Shown piece after piece: positions 1 to 7,897 of a stretch of DNA of 34,045 nucleotides. The number at the start of each line of letters is the position of its first letter. Within the stretch, counting starts at the first letter, position 1. The notes below the pieces were generated by a model. It was not told the origin of the DNA, did no database searches, and saw only the letters and a program-made list of their open reading frames with translations. The translations under genes and the position numbers were made by a program. Source of the stretch: Roseburia sp. (GTDB lineage Bacteria > Bacillota > Clostridia > Lachnospirales > Lachnospiraceae); contig JAFYVJ010000055.1 in assembly GCA_017549185.1 (NCBI GenBank), positions 1-34,045 on the forward strand, given 5' to 3'.

Positions 1-65
1 AGAATAGTGTAAAAGTAGCAGATAGTGAGGGTGGATGTGCAGGATGCCCACATAAAAGTAAGTAA
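1..65 (+). CDS. C-terminal end of an unidentified protein
   Basis: An open frame enters from the left edge in frame 3 and stops at TAA 63-65. The last 20 residues end in a Cys-rich, Lys-rich tail (GGCAGCPHKSK). It is followed at once by a terminator hairpin, which fits the end of a transcription unit. Too little is visible to name the family; the paired cysteines could bind metal, but that is speculation. Confidence 0.5.
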   Translation, partial: NSVKVADSEGGCAGCPHKSK

Positions 66-81
66 TTAAGAGTAGGTTTTA

Positions 82-115
82 GGGCATGATAGGTTTATCC
101 TATCATGCTCTTTTT
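82..115 (+). terminator. Rho-independent terminator of the upstream gene
   Basis: The arms GGGCATGATAGG (82-93) and CCTATCATGCTC (99-110) pair over 12 bp with one G-U, around a short loop, followed by a five-T run. It separates the left-edge gene from cysS. Confidence 0.85.
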
Positions 116-117
116 AC

Positions 118-146
118 TTGACGAAAGTTCAAGAACAGAATAAACT
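118..146 (+). promoter_or_regulatory. Promoter of the cysS cluster
   Basis: TTGACG (118-123), a 17-bp spacer and TAAACT (141-146) lie just after the terminator and about 50 nt before cysS. The leader is too short for a T-box, so no amino-acid-responsive leader is seen. Confidence 0.6.
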
Positions 147-194
147 ATAGTAGTATGATTAGGTGAAGTATGGGATATAAGGAGACTAATTATT

Positions 195-1616
195 ATGGAA
201 AATAAATTTAAATTTTTTAATTCATTAACGAGAACAGTGGAAACAGTGATTCCGCATGAGGAAGGCAAAATTGGCATGTATACTTGTGGACCTACTGTAT
301 ACCATTTTGCACATATTGGTAACTTAAGAAGTTATATTATGGAAGACGTATTAGAGAAAGCATTACGTTATGTAGGCTATGATGTAAAACGTGTTATGAA
401 TATTACAGACGTAGGACATTTATCATCGGATGCCGACACTGGTGAGGACAAAATGTTAAAAGGCGCACAGCGCGAGAATAAGACTGTTATGGAGATTGCA
501 AAATTCTATACAGATGCATTTTTTGCAGATTGTGCAGCGCTTAATATTAAAACACCGGATGTAGTAGAACCAGCCACTAACTGTATTCCGGAATTTATCC
601 AGATGATTGAAGGTCTTTTAGAAAACGGATACGCATACCTTGCAGGTGGCAATGTGTACTTTGATACTTCTAAATTAAGTGAGTACTTTGTATTTTCTTC
701 ACAGGCTGAACTGGATACTTTTGTAGGAGTACGAGATGATGTAGAAGAAGATACCAATAAGAGAAATAAAAATGACTTCGTACTTTGGTTTACAAAGTCT
801 AAATTCGAAGATCAGGCACTCAAATGGGATAGCCCATGGGGTGTAGGATATCCAGGCTGGCATATTGAATGTTCTTGCATCGGTATTAAACATTTAGGCG
901 AGTATATGGACATCCATTGTGGTGGTGTAGACAATATGTTCCCACATCACACCAACGAAATTGCACAGTCTGAAAGCTATCTCGGACATAAATGGTGCCC
1001 ATACTGGTTACACGTACAGCACTTAAATGACAGACAGGGTAAAATGAGCAAATCAAAAGGTGATTTCTTAACAGTATCTCTTTTAAAAGAAAAAGGATAT
1101 AATCCTCTTGTTTATCGTATGTTCTGTTTGCAGTCACACTATAGAAAACCATTAGAATTTTCATATGATATTTTAGATAATACAGCAGCAGCTTATAACA
1201 AATTAGTAAAACGTATCGCTGGTTTGCAAGCAGAAGGTGCAGTAGATGAGGTGGCTTTTGCAGAATATAAAAATAAATTCGAAGATGCAATCAGTAACGA
1301 TATGAATACTTCTATGGCGATTACAGTATTGTATGATTTATTAAAGGCAGATACAAATGATGCAACAAAACTTGCATTGATTAAAGATTTTGACAGAGTA
1401 CTTTCATTGGATTTAACAGTAGCACCAAAAGAAGAAGCAAAACCGGAAATCGATGCAGAATTAGAAGCATATGTATTGGCAAAAATTGAAGAACGTAAAG
1501 CTGCTAAGAAAGCAAAAGACTTTGCAACAGCAGATGCGATTCGTGATGAGCTTCTTGCAAAAGGTGTTGTGATTAAAGATACCCGTGAAGGCGTGGTATG
1601 GCATGTAGAAGCATAG
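195..1616 (+). CDS. cysS: Cysteinyl-tRNA synthetase
   Basis: Class I aminoacyl-tRNA synthetase that activates cysteine and charges tRNA-Cys in the cytoplasm. The 473-aa length is normal for the family. Visible signatures are the zinc-ligand Cys in TCGPTVY (C31), HIGN at 40-43 (the HIGH motif), a WHIECS Cys in the middle of the protein, the GGVDNMFPHHTNE zinc/substrate segment and KMSKSKGD (the KMSKS loop). The C-terminal region is helical and Lys/Glu-rich, as expected for the anticodon-binding part. The ATG follows an AAGGAG-like site (about 180-185). It is the first gene of the cluster cysS-mrnC-rlmB, an order conserved in Firmicutes. Confidence 0.97.
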   Translation: MENKFKFFNSLTRTVETVIPHEEGKIGMYTCGPTVYHFAHIGNLRSYIMEDVLEKALRYVGYDVKRVMNITDVGHLSSDADTGEDKMLKGAQRENKTVMEIAKFYTDAFFADCAALNIKTPDVVEPATNCIPEFIQMIEGLLENGYAYLAGGNVYFDTSKLSEYFVFSSQAELDTFVGVRDDVEEDTNKRNKNDFVLWFTKSKFEDQALKWDSPWGVGYPGWHIECSCIGIKHLGEYMDIHCGGVDNMFPHHTNEIAQSESYLGHKWCPYWLHVQHLNDRQGKMSKSKGDFLTVSLLKEKGYNPLVYRMFCLQSHYRKPLEFSYDILDNTAAAYNKLVKRIAGLQAEGAVDEVAFAEYKNKFEDAISNDMNTSMAITVLYDLLKADTNDATKLALIKDFDRVLSLDLTVAPKEEAKPEIDAELEAYVLAKIEERKAAKKAKDFATADAIRDELLAKGVVIKDTREGVVWHVEA

Positions 1617-1650
1617 TGTTTATGAGTTTCTAATTCAAGGAGATAGTATA

Positions 1651-2088
1651 TTGATACAAAAAGGAATTGATTCTTATTTAAAAGCACAATTTGATATCCC
1701 GAATGTGGATGTAAGAACGTATTCACCTCTTACATTGGCTTATATCGGGGATGGTATCTATGACTTGATTATCCGTTCTCTGGTGGTTGCAAAGGGCAAT
1801 ACCAGAGCCGGAGAGTTACATAAACGTACCAGTCAAATTGTAAAGGCAAAGACTCAGGCAGAGATGATAGAAGCCATTTTGCCGATGCTGACGGAGGAAG
1901 AGGCAGATATTTACCGACGTGGCAGAAATGCCAAATCGCCGACTATGGCTAAAAATGCGACTATGGCAGATTATCGCAAGGCTACAGGTTTTGAGGCACT
2001 GATGGGCTATCTGTATTTAAAGGATGAGTTTCCGCGTATTGTGGATTTGGTGAAGGCGGGAGTTGAAGAGATGGACTTACGATTATAG
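1651..2088 (+). CDS. mrnC: Mini-ribonuclease III (23S rRNA maturation)
   Basis: A dimeric RNase III-fold enzyme without a dsRNA-binding domain that trims the ends of 23S rRNA precursor in Firmicutes. The 145-aa length and the N-terminal signature LAYIGDGIYDL (the counterpart of the RNase III LEFLGD motif), plus RRGRNAK and the MADYRKATGFEALMGYLYL segment, are typical. The start is TTG at 1651, preceded by AAGGAG (1637-1642); no in-frame ATG would preserve the N-terminus. It lies 34 nt after cysS and is probably in the same operon. Confidence 0.93.
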   Translation: MIQKGIDSYLKAQFDIPNVDVRTYSPLTLAYIGDGIYDLIIRSLVVAKGNTRAGELHKRTSQIVKAKTQAEMIEAILPMLTEEEADIYRRGRNAKSPTMAKNATMADYRKATGFEALMGYLYLKDEFPRIVDLVKAGVEEMDLRL

Positions 2089-2105
2089 TTCATATTCGAA
2101 GGACA

Positions 2106-2121
2106 CTATGACTAGTCATAG
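2106..2121. other. 16-bp perfect palindrome in the mrnC-rlmB spacer
   Basis: CTATGACTAGTCATAG is a perfect palindrome in the 123-nt gap between mrnC and rlmB. A second short inverted repeat, GTTCTACAGAAC, follows nearby. No promoter elements stand out around them. It could be a processing hairpin or a binding site; its function is unknown. Confidence 0.5.
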
Positions 2122-2211
2122 GTTTCTCAAAGTGTGTTTGGATGAGCACCCTGTGAACTAGGTTCTACAGAACGCAAACAAAAAGCAAGCATTGGCTTAA
2201 AAGGAGATTGC

Positions 2212-2952
2212 ATGGGATACGAAGAACTTAAAATAGAAGGCAGAAATGCCGTATTAGAAGCATTCCGTTCAGGGAAGACTATTGATAAATTATTTGTGTT
2301 AGATGGTTGTCAGGATGGACCGGTTCGTACGATTGTCAGAGAAGCAAGAAAGTACGACACGATTATTAATTTTGTAGAAAAAGAACGTTTAGATCAGTTG
2401 TCTGAGACGAAGAAACATCAAGGTGTTATTGCAGTTGCGGCAGCTTATACGTATGCAGAGGTTGAGGACATTTTGGCGAAAGCAGAGGAAAAAGGTGAAC
2501 CGCCATTTGTTTTTATTTTGGATAATATCGAAGACCCGCATAATTTGGGAGCGATTATTAGAACAGCGAATCTTGCAGGAGCGCATGGTGTAATTATTCC
2601 AAAGCGTCGAGCAGTAGGATTGACTGCTACGGTAGCAAAGACTTCAGCAGGTGCTATTAATTATACGCCGGTTGCTAAAGTTACTAATATTTCTACAACC
2701 ATTAAAGAATTAAAAGAAAAAGGAATGTGGTTTGTCTGTGCAGATATGGGTGGCACAGAGATGTATAAATTGGATTTAAAAGGACCAATTGGCCTTGTCA
2801 TCGGAAATGAAGGAGAAGGTGTGAGTAAACTTGTGAGAGAGAATTGCGATTTTATTGCATCGATACCGATGAAGGGAGACATTGATTCATTGAATGCTTC
2901 TGTAGCAGCAGGAGTACTTGCTTATGAGATTGTAAGACAGAGATTACAGTAA
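2212..2952 (+). CDS. rlmB: 23S rRNA (guanosine-2'-O)-methyltransferase RlmB
   Basis: SpoU-family (SPOUT fold, trefoil knot) enzyme expected to methylate the ribose of G2251 (E. coli numbering) in 23S rRNA. The N-terminal part (about 1-75) matches the RNA-binding substrate domain (IEGRNAVLEAFRSG). The catalytic domain carries the three SpoU motifs: NIEDPHNLGAIIRTANLAGA, GLVIGNEGEGVS and IPMKGDIDSLNASVAAGVLAYE. The 246-aa length is normal. ATG follows AAGGAGA. In Firmicutes it sits after mrnC as here. Assignment to RlmB rather than another SpoU member rests on context and the substrate domain. Confidence 0.93.
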   Translation: MGYEELKIEGRNAVLEAFRSGKTIDKLFVLDGCQDGPVRTIVREARKYDTIINFVEKERLDQLSETKKHQGVIAVAAAYTYAEVEDILAKAEEKGEPPFVFILDNIEDPHNLGAIIRTANLAGAHGVIIPKRRAVGLTATVAKTSAGAINYTPVAKVTNISTTIKELKEKGMWFVCADMGGTEMYKLDLKGPIGLVIGNEGEGVSKLVRENCDFIASIPMKGDIDSLNASVAAGVLAYEIVRQRLQ

Positions 2953-2957
2953 GGATG

Positions 2958-2995
2958 AAAAGTATTGCTTGTATAAAAATGCAGGCAATACTTTT
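2958..2995 (+). terminator. Hairpin between rlmB and the sigma factor gene
   Basis: Perfect 11-bp arms (AAAAGTATTGC 2958-2968, GCAATACTTTT 2985-2995) end in a four-T run. It lies within an upstream extension of the sigma-factor frame, which argues that the real start is downstream at 3023. It may be a full terminator or a partial one that lowers sigma-factor expression. Confidence 0.65.
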
Positions 2996-3022
2996 AGTTT
3001 ATTAAGAAAAGAGGAAAATCAG

Positions 3023-3616
3023 TTGGAAAAATATAAGAATCTGACGGATGAAGAGCTAATAGACAAGTTACGTCTTGGTGATGAGAGAATTGTGGATTTT
3101 ATTTTGGATAAATATAAGCCTCTTGTGCGAAAAAAAGCAAATGCCATGTATTTAATAGGTGGAGATACCGATGATTTGATACAGGAAGGCATGATAGGGC
3201 TTTTTAAAGCAATTCGGGATTATAATAAAGAAAAGGAGAGTTCTTTTTTTCATTTTGCAGAGCTTTGTATCAGTCGTCAGTTGTATACAGTGGTAGAGGC
3301 TTATAATCGAAAAAAACATGCACCATTGAATTCTTATATTTCGCTGTATTCAGGAACGAATGAAGATGGTGTGGTGTTAGCAGACTCGCTTACGGCAGCA
3401 GTAACTGAAGATCCGGAGCAATTGATGATAGATCAGGAGAATATGGTATTGTTCTTAGAAAAAGTAAAAGAACGTTTAAGTAAGATGGAAACAGAGGTAT
3501 TGGATTATTATCTGACAGGACTGAATTACCAGCAGATTGCAGAAGAGATGAAGAAAAATCCAAAAGCGATTGATAATGCATTGCAGAGAATTAAGGTAAA
3601 GATCAGAAATGTATAG
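3023..3616 (+). CDS. sigH: SigH-type RNA polymerase sigma factor
   Basis: Sigma-70 family factor resembling sigma-H, which in Bacilli and Clostridia controls transition-phase and early sporulation genes. Seen: region 2 (DTDDLIQEGMIGLFKAIRDYN, core binding and -10 recognition) and a C-terminal region 4 helix-turn-helix (LTGLNYQQIAEEMKKNPKAIDNALQRIKVKI). I chose the TTG at 3023 (reading MEKYKNLTDEELI, 197 aa) because GAGGAAA lies just upstream and the family begins this way. A longer in-frame TTG at 2969 falls inside the terminator loop. Downstream rpmG/secE/nusG, usual in Bacilli, are absent here. Confidence 0.85.
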   Translation: MEKYKNLTDEELIDKLRLGDERIVDFILDKYKPLVRKKANAMYLIGGDTDDLIQEGMIGLFKAIRDYNKEKESSFFHFAELCISRQLYTVVEAYNRKKHAPLNSYISLYSGTNEDGVVLADSLTAAVTEDPEQLMIDQENMVLFLEKVKERLSKMETEVLDYYLTGLNYQQIAEEMKKNPKAIDNALQRIKVKIRNV

Positions 3617-3702
3617 AAACATGTAAAAAGTGCACAAAAAACGGGGTGAAATATTGTGAAGTTTGTGAACACTTTCTGTGAGGGATGTGGTATTATACTT
3701 TT

Positions 3703-3798
3703 TGTAAAAACCCCCCAATACATTATATAGTTTTTACTATACCCCATAGTAAAAATACCTTCTCCTAAAAAGGCAGCACATAGATAGCTGTCTTTTTT
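3703..3798 (+). ncRNA. Candidate small RNA or sigH 3' UTR
   Basis: An extended -10 element (TGG-TATTAT, 3688-3696) without a good -35 precedes a 95-nt stretch. It holds a 10-bp hairpin (3731-3740 with 3746-3755, loop ACCCC), then an unpaired CU-rich CCTTCTCC, then a terminator. That layout resembles small RNAs that target ribosome sites, but a plain 3' UTR of sigH is equally possible. Confidence 0.25.
3772..3798 (+). terminator. Terminator downstream of sigH
   Basis: GGCAGC (3772-3777) pairs with GCTGTC (3787-3792), one G-U, followed by six T. It is the only plus-strand terminator between sigH and the convergent uxaC gene. Confidence 0.7.
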
Positions 3799-3817
3799 AC
3801 TGTCTAAAAATAAGTGT

Positions 3818-3849
3818 TTGCTACCACAAACTTTCGTTTGTGGTAGCAA
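3818..3849 (-). terminator. Terminator hairpin of uxaC
   Basis: TTGCTACCACAAA (3818-3830) and TTTGTGGTAGCAA (3837-3849) form a 13-bp perfect stem with a closed six-base loop, 20 nt beyond the uxaC stop on the minus strand. The T-rich tail on that strand is interrupted, so it may act mainly as a 3'-protecting hairpin or work from both sides. Confidence 0.65.
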
Positions 3850-3869
3850 TTTGTAAATTTTAAGTGCCG

Positions 3870-5291
3870 TTATTTGGTCTCTAAGTCAAAGCCGAAGTAA
3901 CGAACAGCATTGTTGTAAGCAAGACCTTTTATGATTTTTGCTAATACTTTTTCATCTGCTGGATATTCCCCGTTTTCAACCCATCCACCGATAAGTTCAC
4001 AAGCGATACGACGGAAGTATTCATGTCTTGTGTATGATAAGAAACTACGTGAGTCTGTTAACATACCAATGAAGTTGCCAAGTAATCCAAGGTTTGCAAG
4101 AGAAATCATCTGGTCAATCATACCCTGTTTGTTATCATTGAACCACCAAGCTGAACCTTGCTGGATTTTGCCTACGCAAGAAGAATCCTGGAAACATCCA
4201 AGGATAGTGCCGATTGCTGCGTTATCGATTGGATTTAATGAGTAAAGGATAGTCTTTGGTAACTGTTCTGTAGATGCTAATGCATTTAAGAAGTCAGCCA
4301 TTTCAGATGATGGTGTGTAGTTAGAGATACAGTCGATACCGGCATCTGGTCCTAATTTAGAGAAGATGCTCTGGTTGTTATCACGTTTTACACCATAGTG
4401 AAGCTGCATTACCCAGTTTTTCTTGTGGTATTCTTTACCAAGTTCGATCATGATAGCTGTTTCGAATTTCTTAACCTCTACTTTGGAAACGAGTTCGCCG
4501 CCAAGACGTTTTGCAACAATTGCCTCTACTTCTTCAGCCGTAGCTGGCTCGAACATTACATAGTCTAAGCTGTGGTCAGAAATTGTACATCCATTTGCAT
4601 GGAAGTAGTCGAGACGTACTCTTAAAGCATCTACTAATGAAGCAAAAGAGTTTACTGTTACACCTGAAACTTCTGATAATTTTGCACAGTAATCAATGAA
4701 TCCAGGTTTGTTGATACCCATAGCTTTTTCAGGTCTCCAAGCTGGAACTACCTGTACATCAAATGTTTTGTCAGCTTTGATTTTCTGATGCCATTCTAAG
4801 GTATCTGCCGGATCGTCTGTAGTACATACTAATGTAACATTAGACATTTTGATAAGTCCACGAGCTGAGAATTCTGGCTGCTGTAATTTTTCGTTACAGA
4901 TGTTCCAAACTTCTTCTGCGGTTTCACCACAAAGATGACCTTCGTAACCGAAGTATCTCTGTAATTCTAAGTGGCTCCAGTGGTAAAGAGGATTACCAAT
5001 AGCCATTTCGAGTGTTTCAGCCCATTTCTGAAATTTTTCTCTGTCTGTTGCATCACCTGTGATGTATTTTTCTTCTACACCATTGGAACGCATCTGACGC
5101 CATTTGTAGTGGTCAGCACCAAGCCATACCTGTGTGATATTTTCGAATTTTCTGTCTTCATAAATTTCCTGTGGATTGATGTGGCAGTGATAGTCCAAAA
5201 CAGGTATAACTGTTGGAGCTGCATAATCATGATACAGATGTTTTGCGGTATCTGTTGTCAAAAGGAAATCTTTGTCCATAAATTGTTTCAT
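3870..5291 (-). CDS. uxaC: Uronate isomerase (glucuronate/galacturonate isomerase)
   Basis: Converts D-glucuronate to D-fructuronate and D-galacturonate to D-tagaturonate, the entry step of hexuronate and pectin-sugar catabolism. It belongs to the amidohydrolase superfamily; the N-terminal VLDYHCHI carries the HxH metal motif, and the C-terminal RHEYFRRIACELIG segment is characteristic. With the start at 5291 it has 473 aa, usual for UxaC. The upstream ATG at 5306 overlaps the GGAGGG ribosome site, so 5291 is preferred. It stands alone: no uxaA/uxaB/uxuA neighbours are visible. The promoter at 5535-5563 gives it a leader of about 235 nt. Confidence 0.95.
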   Translation of the reverse strand: MKQFMDKDFLLTTDTAKHLYHDYAAPTVIPVLDYHCHINPQEIYEDRKFENITQVWLGADHYKWRQMRSNGVEEKYITGDATDREKFQKWAETLEMAIGNPLYHWSHLELQRYFGYEGHLCGETAEEVWNICNEKLQQPEFSARGLIKMSNVTLVCTTDDPADTLEWHQKIKADKTFDVQVVPAWRPEKAMGINKPGFIDYCAKLSEVSGVTVNSFASLVDALRVRLDYFHANGCTISDHSLDYVMFEPATAEEVEAIVAKRLGGELVSKVEVKKFETAIMIELGKEYHKKNWVMQLHYGVKRDNNQSIFSKLGPDAGIDCISNYTPSSEMADFLNALASTEQLPKTILYSLNPIDNAAIGTILGCFQDSSCVGKIQQGSAWWFNDNKQGMIDQMISLANLGLLGNFIGMLTDSRSFLSYTRHEYFRRIACELIGGWVENGEYPADEKVLAKIIKGLAYNNAVRYFGFDLETK

Positions 5292-5321
5292 CGGTATACC
5301 CTCCATGATACATAATTACAT

Positions 5322-5477
5322 TGTAACTATTCAGAGCACCATTCGCAAAAGCGCCTCTGCGAGGCTTTACTTTTGCTCATATTGGCTTCTCGCCAAAGAA
5401 ATTTTCAAAAATGCATTCATTTCAGCAAGCTGAAAGTCTGCATTTTATGAAAACTGCCTTGGCTCTGAATAGTTACA
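5322..5477 (-). ncRNA. Structured leader/intergenic element closed by a 16-bp inverted repeat
   Basis: The ends (5322-5337 and 5462-5477) are perfect 16-bp inverted repeats. Inside lie a compound stem (TTTTCA 5402-5407 with 5448-5453, TGCA-core stem 5408-5415 with 5439-5446, TTTCAG/CTGAAA with a CTTG loop), a TTGGC/GCCAA hairpin (5382-5386 with 5392-5396), and GCAAAAG/CTTTTGC (5345-5351 with 5370-5376) capped by GCCTC/GAGGC. On the minus strand it lies within the uxaC leader. It could be a cis-regulatory RNA or a dispersed MITE-like intergenic repeat that folds when transcribed. No known riboswitch consensus is recognised. Confidence 0.6.
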
Positions 5478-5534
5478 TTAATAAAATATTTTTATCGTCA
5501 GCATAGCATGAGTTGTATGCATCTTAACTATAGG

Positions 5535-5563
5535 ATTATACAATATTATAAGAATTAATTCAA
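5535..5563 (-). promoter_or_regulatory. Promoter of uxaC
   Basis: On the minus strand TTGAAT (5563-5558), 17 bp and TATAAT (5540-5535) form a strong sigma-A-type promoter. Transcription from about 5528 places the whole structured element in the uxaC mRNA. Its -35 lies only 15 bp from the -35 of the divergent mntP promoter. Confidence 0.75.
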
Positions 5564-5578
5564 TAAAGGAAAAGGGGA

Positions 5579-5607
5579 TTGACAAGATGGCTCTTTTATT
5601 CTAAAAT
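5579..5607 (+). promoter_or_regulatory. Promoter of mntP
   Basis: TTGACA (5579-5584), 17 bp and TAAAAT (5602-5607) are near consensus. The start site would be around 5614, leaving a leader of roughly 15 nt. There is therefore no room for a yybP-ykoY manganese riboswitch in the transcript. Confidence 0.85.
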
Positions 5608-5629
5608 CTGTTTTTTGGAGGAACAAAAG

Positions 5630-6217
5630 ATGGAATGGAATTTTGTATTTATATTTAATAGTGTGTTGCTAGGTGTAGGTTTAGCGATGGATGCATTTTC
5701 TGTATCTATGGCGAATGCTTTGAATGAACCTACTATGAAACGAAAAAAAATGTGTGGGATTGCTGGTGTGTTTGCATTTTTTCAGGCATTAATGCCAATG
5801 ATTGGATGGATATGTATTCATAGTGTAGTACAGTATTTTACTGCTTTCGAAAAATTCATTCCCTGGATTGCGTTGATTTTATTACTTTATATTGGCGGAA
5901 AAATGTTGCTTGATGGTATTAAGAATGCAGACGGTGATGAGGAAGAGTCTTCTGGTGTAGGAATTTCTGCATTGCTCGTGCAAGGCGTGGCGACTTCTAT
6001 TGATGCACTTTCCGTTGGTTTTACCATTGCGGATTATGGTTTTGTAATGGCACTGGTGTGTGCATTGATTATTGCAGCAGTGACATTTGTGATTTGTATG
6101 GTTGGACTTTTAATTGGTAAGGAATTTGGAACAAAGCTTTCGAATAAGGCGGCTATTCTTGGTGGTGCAATATTGATTTTTATAGGCATAGAGATTTTTG
6201 TAACAGGAGTATTTTAA
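5630..6217 (+). CDS. mntP: Manganese efflux pump MntP
   Basis: Six-helix membrane exporter of the MntP (DUF204/YebN) family that protects against excess Mn(II). Two related halves are visible, each with a conserved acidic helix motif: GLAMDAFSVSMANAL near the N-terminus and TSIDALSVGF in the second half, with an acidic loop (NADGDEEES) between. GGAGG at 5618-5622 and ATG at 5630 give 195 aa, close to the family norm. The longer frame starting at 5579 begins inside the -35 box and is rejected. It is monocistronic, with its own promoter and terminator. Confidence 0.9.
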   Translation: MEWNFVFIFNSVLLGVGLAMDAFSVSMANALNEPTMKRKKMCGIAGVFAFFQALMPMIGWICIHSVVQYFTAFEKFIPWIALILLLYIGGKMLLDGIKNADGDEEESSGVGISALLVQGVATSIDALSVGFTIADYGFVMALVCALIIAAVTFVICMVGLLIGKEFGTKLSNKAAILGGAILIFIGIEIFVTGVF

Positions 6218-6228
6218 GGTATGTATAG

Positions 6229-6267
6229 AGGCTGAGACATTGTAAAAGTGCAGTGTTTCAGCTTTTT
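6229..6267 (+). terminator. Terminator of mntP
   Basis: AGGCTGAGACATTG pairs with the following CAGTGTTTCAGCTT with a few G-U or mismatch positions, then a T run. Confidence 0.75.
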
Positions 6268-6340
6268 GTTTATGGAAAAATGTATAAAAAGAAAGTCGTT
6301 GGCAGATACTATCTCTAAAAACAAGTAGCAGGAGGATGAT

Positions 6341-7696
6341 ATGTCGTTAGAAGCGAAAATTATCGGTGTACATGCAAGAGAGATTCTTGATTCAAGAGGA
6401 AATCCAACGATAGAAGTCGCAGTAACTGCAGAGACAGAAACTACAGGAAAAAAGATAACAGCTCATGAGTCAGTGCCTTCCGGTGCCAGCACAGGTAGAT
6501 TTGAGGCGATTGAGTTAAGAGATGGAGAGCCAAGATATTTTGGGTTAGGCGTTCAGAAGGTAGTAGATCATGTGAATACCAAAATTAAGGATGCATTATT
6601 AGGAGAAAATGTTCTTTGTCAATCCAAAATTGACCGTATTATGGTGGAACTTGATGGGACAGACAATAAAGGTAATTTAGGTGCAAATGCTATTTTAGGA
6701 GTATCATTAGCTTGTGCAAAAACAGCAGCGAAAGTGCTCGATATGCCGCTTTATCGTTATTTAGGCGGTACAAGTGCACATTTGATGCCGGTTCCTATGA
6801 TGAATGTAATCAATGGTGGTGCACATGCGAAAAATTCTTTGGATTTTCAGGAATTTATGATTATGCCAATCGGTGCTACCACCTTTAAAGACGGACTTCG
6901 CATGGGTGCGGAAGTTTACCATTTTTTGAAACACATTTTAAAAGCAGAGGGCAGAAATATAGCAGTAGGTGATGAAGGTGGTTTTGCACCTGATTTTCGG
7001 GATGCCAGAGAGGTATTTGAGTATTTAGAAAAAGCAGTTGTAAAGGCTGGCTACGAAGTGGGAAAAGATATCGTGTTTGCCATGGATGCGGCGGCAAGCG
7101 AACTTTACAGTCAGGAAAGCAAGTGTTATGAATTCGTAGGCGAAGCAGAAGCATTAAAAGTTGATGAAAAGGGTGAGCATCCAAATTGTATCTGTAGAAC
7201 AGCAGAGGAAATGATTGAATTATATGAGGAACTAGCAGAAGAATTTCCGATTTTTTCGATCGAGGATGGCCTTCATGAAGAGGACTGGGAAGGATGGCAG
7301 AAGCTTACGGCACGTCTGGGAGATAAAGTACAGTTAGTAGGGGATGATTTGTTTGTAACCAATCAGAAGCGTATCAAATGTGGAATTGACATGGGGGTTG
7401 GCAATGCTGTTTTAATCAAAGTGAATCAGATTGGTACACTGACAGAAGCTATGGAAGCGATTGAAATGGCAAAAACAGCAGGCTATCATGCAGTAATTTC
7501 ACATCGCTCCGGTGAAACAGAAGATGCATTTATTGCTGATCTTGCGGTAGCAGTAAATGCAGGACAGATTAAAACCGGTGCACCATGTCGTGGGGAGCGT
7601 ACTGCAAAATACAACCAGTTACTTCGAATAGAGGATGAGCTTGGTGAACTTGCCCGTTATGCGAGTACTGGTAAACCGAGCGAACGTACTGCATAA
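6341..7696 (+). CDS. eno: Enolase
   Basis: Glycolytic 2-phosphoglycerate dehydratase. Seen: [16 protein letters not shown] (mobile catalytic loop), [16 protein letters not shown], the catalytic-Glu region [11 protein letters not shown], Mg ligands in [22 protein letters not shown] and GDDLFVTN, the catalytic Lys in [12 protein letters not shown], and [15 protein letters not shown]. At 451 aa it is about 20 residues longer than the usual 430; the extra residues include a Cys-containing segment (ECVGEAE to HPNCICRT, near residues 265-288). ATG follows AGGAGG. Hairpins flank it, so it is probably expressed alone. Confidence 0.96.
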   Translation: MSLEAKIIGVHAREILDSRGNPTIEVAVTAETETTGKKITAHESVPSGASTGRFEAIELRDGEPRYFGLGVQKVVDHVNTKIKDALLGENVLCQSKIDRIMVELDGTDNKGNLGANAILGVSLACAKTAAKVLDMPLYRYLGGTSAHLMPVPMMNVINGGAHAKNSLDFQEFMIMPIGATTFKDGLRMGAEVYHFLKHILKAEGRNIAVGDEGGFAPDFRDAREVFEYLEKAVVKAGYEVGKDIVFAMDAAASELYSQESKCYEFVGEAEALKVDEKGEHPNCICRTAEEMIELYEELAEEFPIFSIEDGLHEEDWEGWQKLTARLGDKVQLVGDDLFVTNQKRIKCGIDMGVGNAVLIKVNQIGTLTEAMEAIEMAKTAGYHAVISHRSGETEDAFIADLAVAVNAGQIKTGAPCRGERTAKYNQLLRIEDELGELARYASTGKPSERTA

Positions 7697-7729
7697 TGCT
7701 GAATGAAAAGTAAGCGGATTACATTTCAT

Positions 7730-7762
7730 CCCCACGCCAATCATTTGCGGATTGACGTGGGG
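7730..7762. other. Stable hairpin after eno without a T run
   Basis: CCCCACG-C-CAATC (7730-7742) pairs with GATTG-A-CGTGGGG (7750-7762) around a short loop, one internal mismatch. No T tract follows, so it is better seen as a 3'-stabilising structure or weak terminator. Confidence 0.5.
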
Positions 7763-7839
7763 AGAATGTGTACCCTAAGAGTAAATAGAACAAAAGAAAT
7801 TTTAAATAGGAGGGTGCACGTTACTTTTATTTTTAATAG

Positions 7840-7868
7840 TTGTTGGAAGAGGTGGAATATGGTAAAAT
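7840..7868 (+). promoter_or_regulatory. Putative promoter of the BTAD regulator
   Basis: TTGTTG (7840-7845), 17 bp and TAAAAT (7863-7868) lie 30 nt before the gene. The -35 is weak; the -10 and spacing are good. Confidence 0.5.
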
Positions 7869-7897
7869 AATACTATGGAAAAAGATGAGGTTTAGAT

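Noticed and set aside
1193-1726. 177-codon minus-strand frame over cysS/mrnC
   Set aside because: It is antisense to two clear genes, with Ser/Ala-rich shadow composition.
2969-3022. N-terminal extension of the sigma factor from TTG 2969
   Set aside because: It falls in the loop and arm of a terminator hairpin and has no ribosome site; TTG 3023 fits the family start.
5560-5630. Manganese riboswitch (yybP-ykoY) before mntP
   Set aside because: The promoter lies only about 20 nt upstream of the ATG, so no such leader can be transcribed, and no consensus is seen.
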